Assembly: GCA_030590405.1 (NCBI GenBank)
Contig: JAUUYO010000190.1
Location: 1-6,610 of the forward strand
Source: Kangiellaceae bacterium
Lineage (GTDB): Bacteria; Pseudomonadota; Gammaproteobacteria; Enterobacterales; Kangiellaceae
Length of the DNA: 6,610 nt
Direction of reading: 5' to 3'
Each line of letters starts with the position of its first letter. The first letter of the stretch is position 1. This document shows, piece by piece, positions 5,566-6,610 of this stretch. The notes beneath the pieces were generated by a model. It did not search any database. It saw nothing but the letters and a program-made list of their open reading frames with translations, and was not told the DNA's origin. Made by a program: the position numbers and the translations under genes.

Positions 5566-6579
5566 ATGATTGATATTCAATCAAATCCAATCGCGGTACT
5601 TGGAGCTGGATCTTTTGGTACCGCGTTGGCTATTTTACTGGCCAACAATGGCAATCAAACTCGCTTATGGGGGCGCAGCAGTAAGCAGATCGCTGCAATG
5701 AAAGCCTCTGGCTTTAATCAAAAATATTTGCCAGATATTCCCTTACCTAAATCACTTGAGTTGTTCGACTCTTTTGAAGATTGTATCAAAGACGTCGAAG
5801 ATATTTTGATCGTGACTCCAAGCCACGCCTTTCAGCAAAGTTTGTCACAAATTAAGCAATACCAAACCAAAGAGGTCAGGATCGCTTGGGCATGTAAAGG
5901 CTTAGAACCGGGTTCCGGGCATTTCCTTTGCGATCAAATAAGTGAATTATTTGGTGAGAGTAATCCCAAAGGAGTCTTGTCTGGACCTACTTTTGCTAAA
6001 GAGCTTGCCATCGGCTCGCCAACGGCGATCACTCTGGCGGCGGATAATGGCCAATTTGCTGCCGATATGACCCGGCGACTGGTGAATCAAACCTTTCGCG
6101 TTTACCTAAGCTCCGATCTGGCCGGAGTACAATTTGGCGGCGCGATCAAAAATATTATCGCCATCGGCGCTGGCATGTCCGATGGGTTAGGTTTTGGCTC
6201 CAACGCCCGGACCGCATTGATCACCCGCGGTCTGGCAGAAATGATGCGACTCGGCGGTAAACTGGGCGGAAAAATTGAAACCTTTACTGGCATGGCTGGA
6301 TTAGGCGATCTGGTTTTGACCTGTACCGACGATCAGTCAAGAAATCGCCGTTTTGGACTGGCGATCGGTAAAGGGGCTTCACTGGAACAAGCGGCTAAAG
6401 ACATTGGTCAGGTCGTCGAAGGGGTCAGAAATACCAAGGAAGTCTATAATCTTGCCAAGTCCTATGGAATTGATATGCCTATTTGCCAGTCAATCTATAA
6501 TATTATCTACAAAGGCCAAGATCCTAAAATTGCGGCGAAAGAGCTATTAACTCGCACCATGAAGGTTGAAGGTGATTAG
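5566..6579 (+). CDS. gpsA: Glycerol-3-phosphate dehydrogenase [NAD(P)+]
   Basis: Reduces dihydroxyacetone phosphate to sn-glycerol 3-phosphate with NAD(P)H, the entry step to glycerophospholipids. The 337-aa length is close to E. coli GpsA (339). The N-terminal Rossmann fold starts with GAGSFGTA (13-20). Further blocks are WACKGLE with K111, LSGPTFAKELA (138-148), GGAIKNIIAIGAGMSDG with catalytic K195, NARTALITRGLAEM (213-226), GMAGLGDLVLTCT with D248, and QSRNRRFG (257-264). All expected active residues are present. The start lies eight residues before the Rossmann strand, as in E. coli, but no good Shine-Dalgarno precedes it; the nearest is a weak GGTAA about 12 bases upstream. Translation may therefore depend on ribosomes finishing secB, 20 bases upstream. 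In E. coli cysE follows, but only 31 bases remain here, with no visible start codon. Confidence 0.97.
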   Translation: MIDIQSNPIAVLGAGSFGTALAILLANNGNQTRLWGRSSKQIAAMKASGFNQKYLPDIPLPKSLELFDSFEDCIKDVEDILIVTPSHAFQQSLSQIKQYQTKEVRIAWACKGLEPGSGHFLCDQISELFGESNPKGVLSGPTFAKELAIGSPTAITLAADNGQFAADMTRRLVNQTFRVYLSSDLAGVQFGGAIKNIIAIGAGMSDGLGFGSNARTALITRGLAEMMRLGGKLGGKIETFTGMAGLGDLVLTCTDDQSRNRRFGLAIGKGASLEQAAKDIGQVVEGVRNTKEVYNLAKSYGIDMPICQSIYNIIYKGQDPKIAAKELLTRTMKVEGD

Positions 6580-6610
6580 GCGTTAGGATACAATTTAAAA
6601 ACTATTTAGC

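Overview
The window looks like chromosomal DNA from a gammaproteobacterium. It is moderately AT-rich by eye, and the order yibN-secB-gpsA and the qmcA-nfeD (ybbK-ybbJ) pair both match Enterobacterales and related orders at the protein level. A marine oceanospirilloid or Kangiella-like lineage would fit, but I cannot fix the genus from the sequence alone. There are eight complete genes and one gene cut by the left edge. I see no RNA genes, insertion sequences, CRISPR arrays or prophage genes.

Left block (1-1567, + strand): a eukaryotic-type Ser/Thr phosphosignalling cassette. It holds the C-terminal half of a Hanks-type kinase, a PP2C phosphatase whose start overlaps the kinase stop (ATGA), and a small stand-alone FHA protein. 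Writer, eraser and phosphothreonine reader are therefore adjacent and probably co-transcribed. The FHA protein ends in a DETAVI tail that could itself be the phosphorylated site, a possible phosphoswitch.

Middle block (1568-4116): an exported metallo-beta-lactamase-fold hydrolase lies on the minus strand, convergent with the FHA gene, with a rho-independent terminator at its 3' end. Divergent from it, the plus strand carries qmcA (SPFH/stomatin-family membrane protein) and its partner nfeD, 14 bases apart.

Right block (4117-6610, + strand): yibN (membrane-anchored rhodanese), secB (export chaperone) and gpsA (glycerol-3-phosphate dehydrogenase). In E. coli grxC sits between yibN and secB. 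Here that place is a roughly 210-base non-coding gap holding a perfect 11-bp hairpin, so yibN is probably uncoupled from secB-gpsA. secB and gpsA are 20 bases apart and probably co-transcribed.

Nothing here is clearly a wholly new system. The least routine items are the kinase-phosphatase-FHA trio with its candidate phosphoswitch tail, the loss of grxC from a conserved cluster, and the exported MBL-fold enzyme of unknown substrate.
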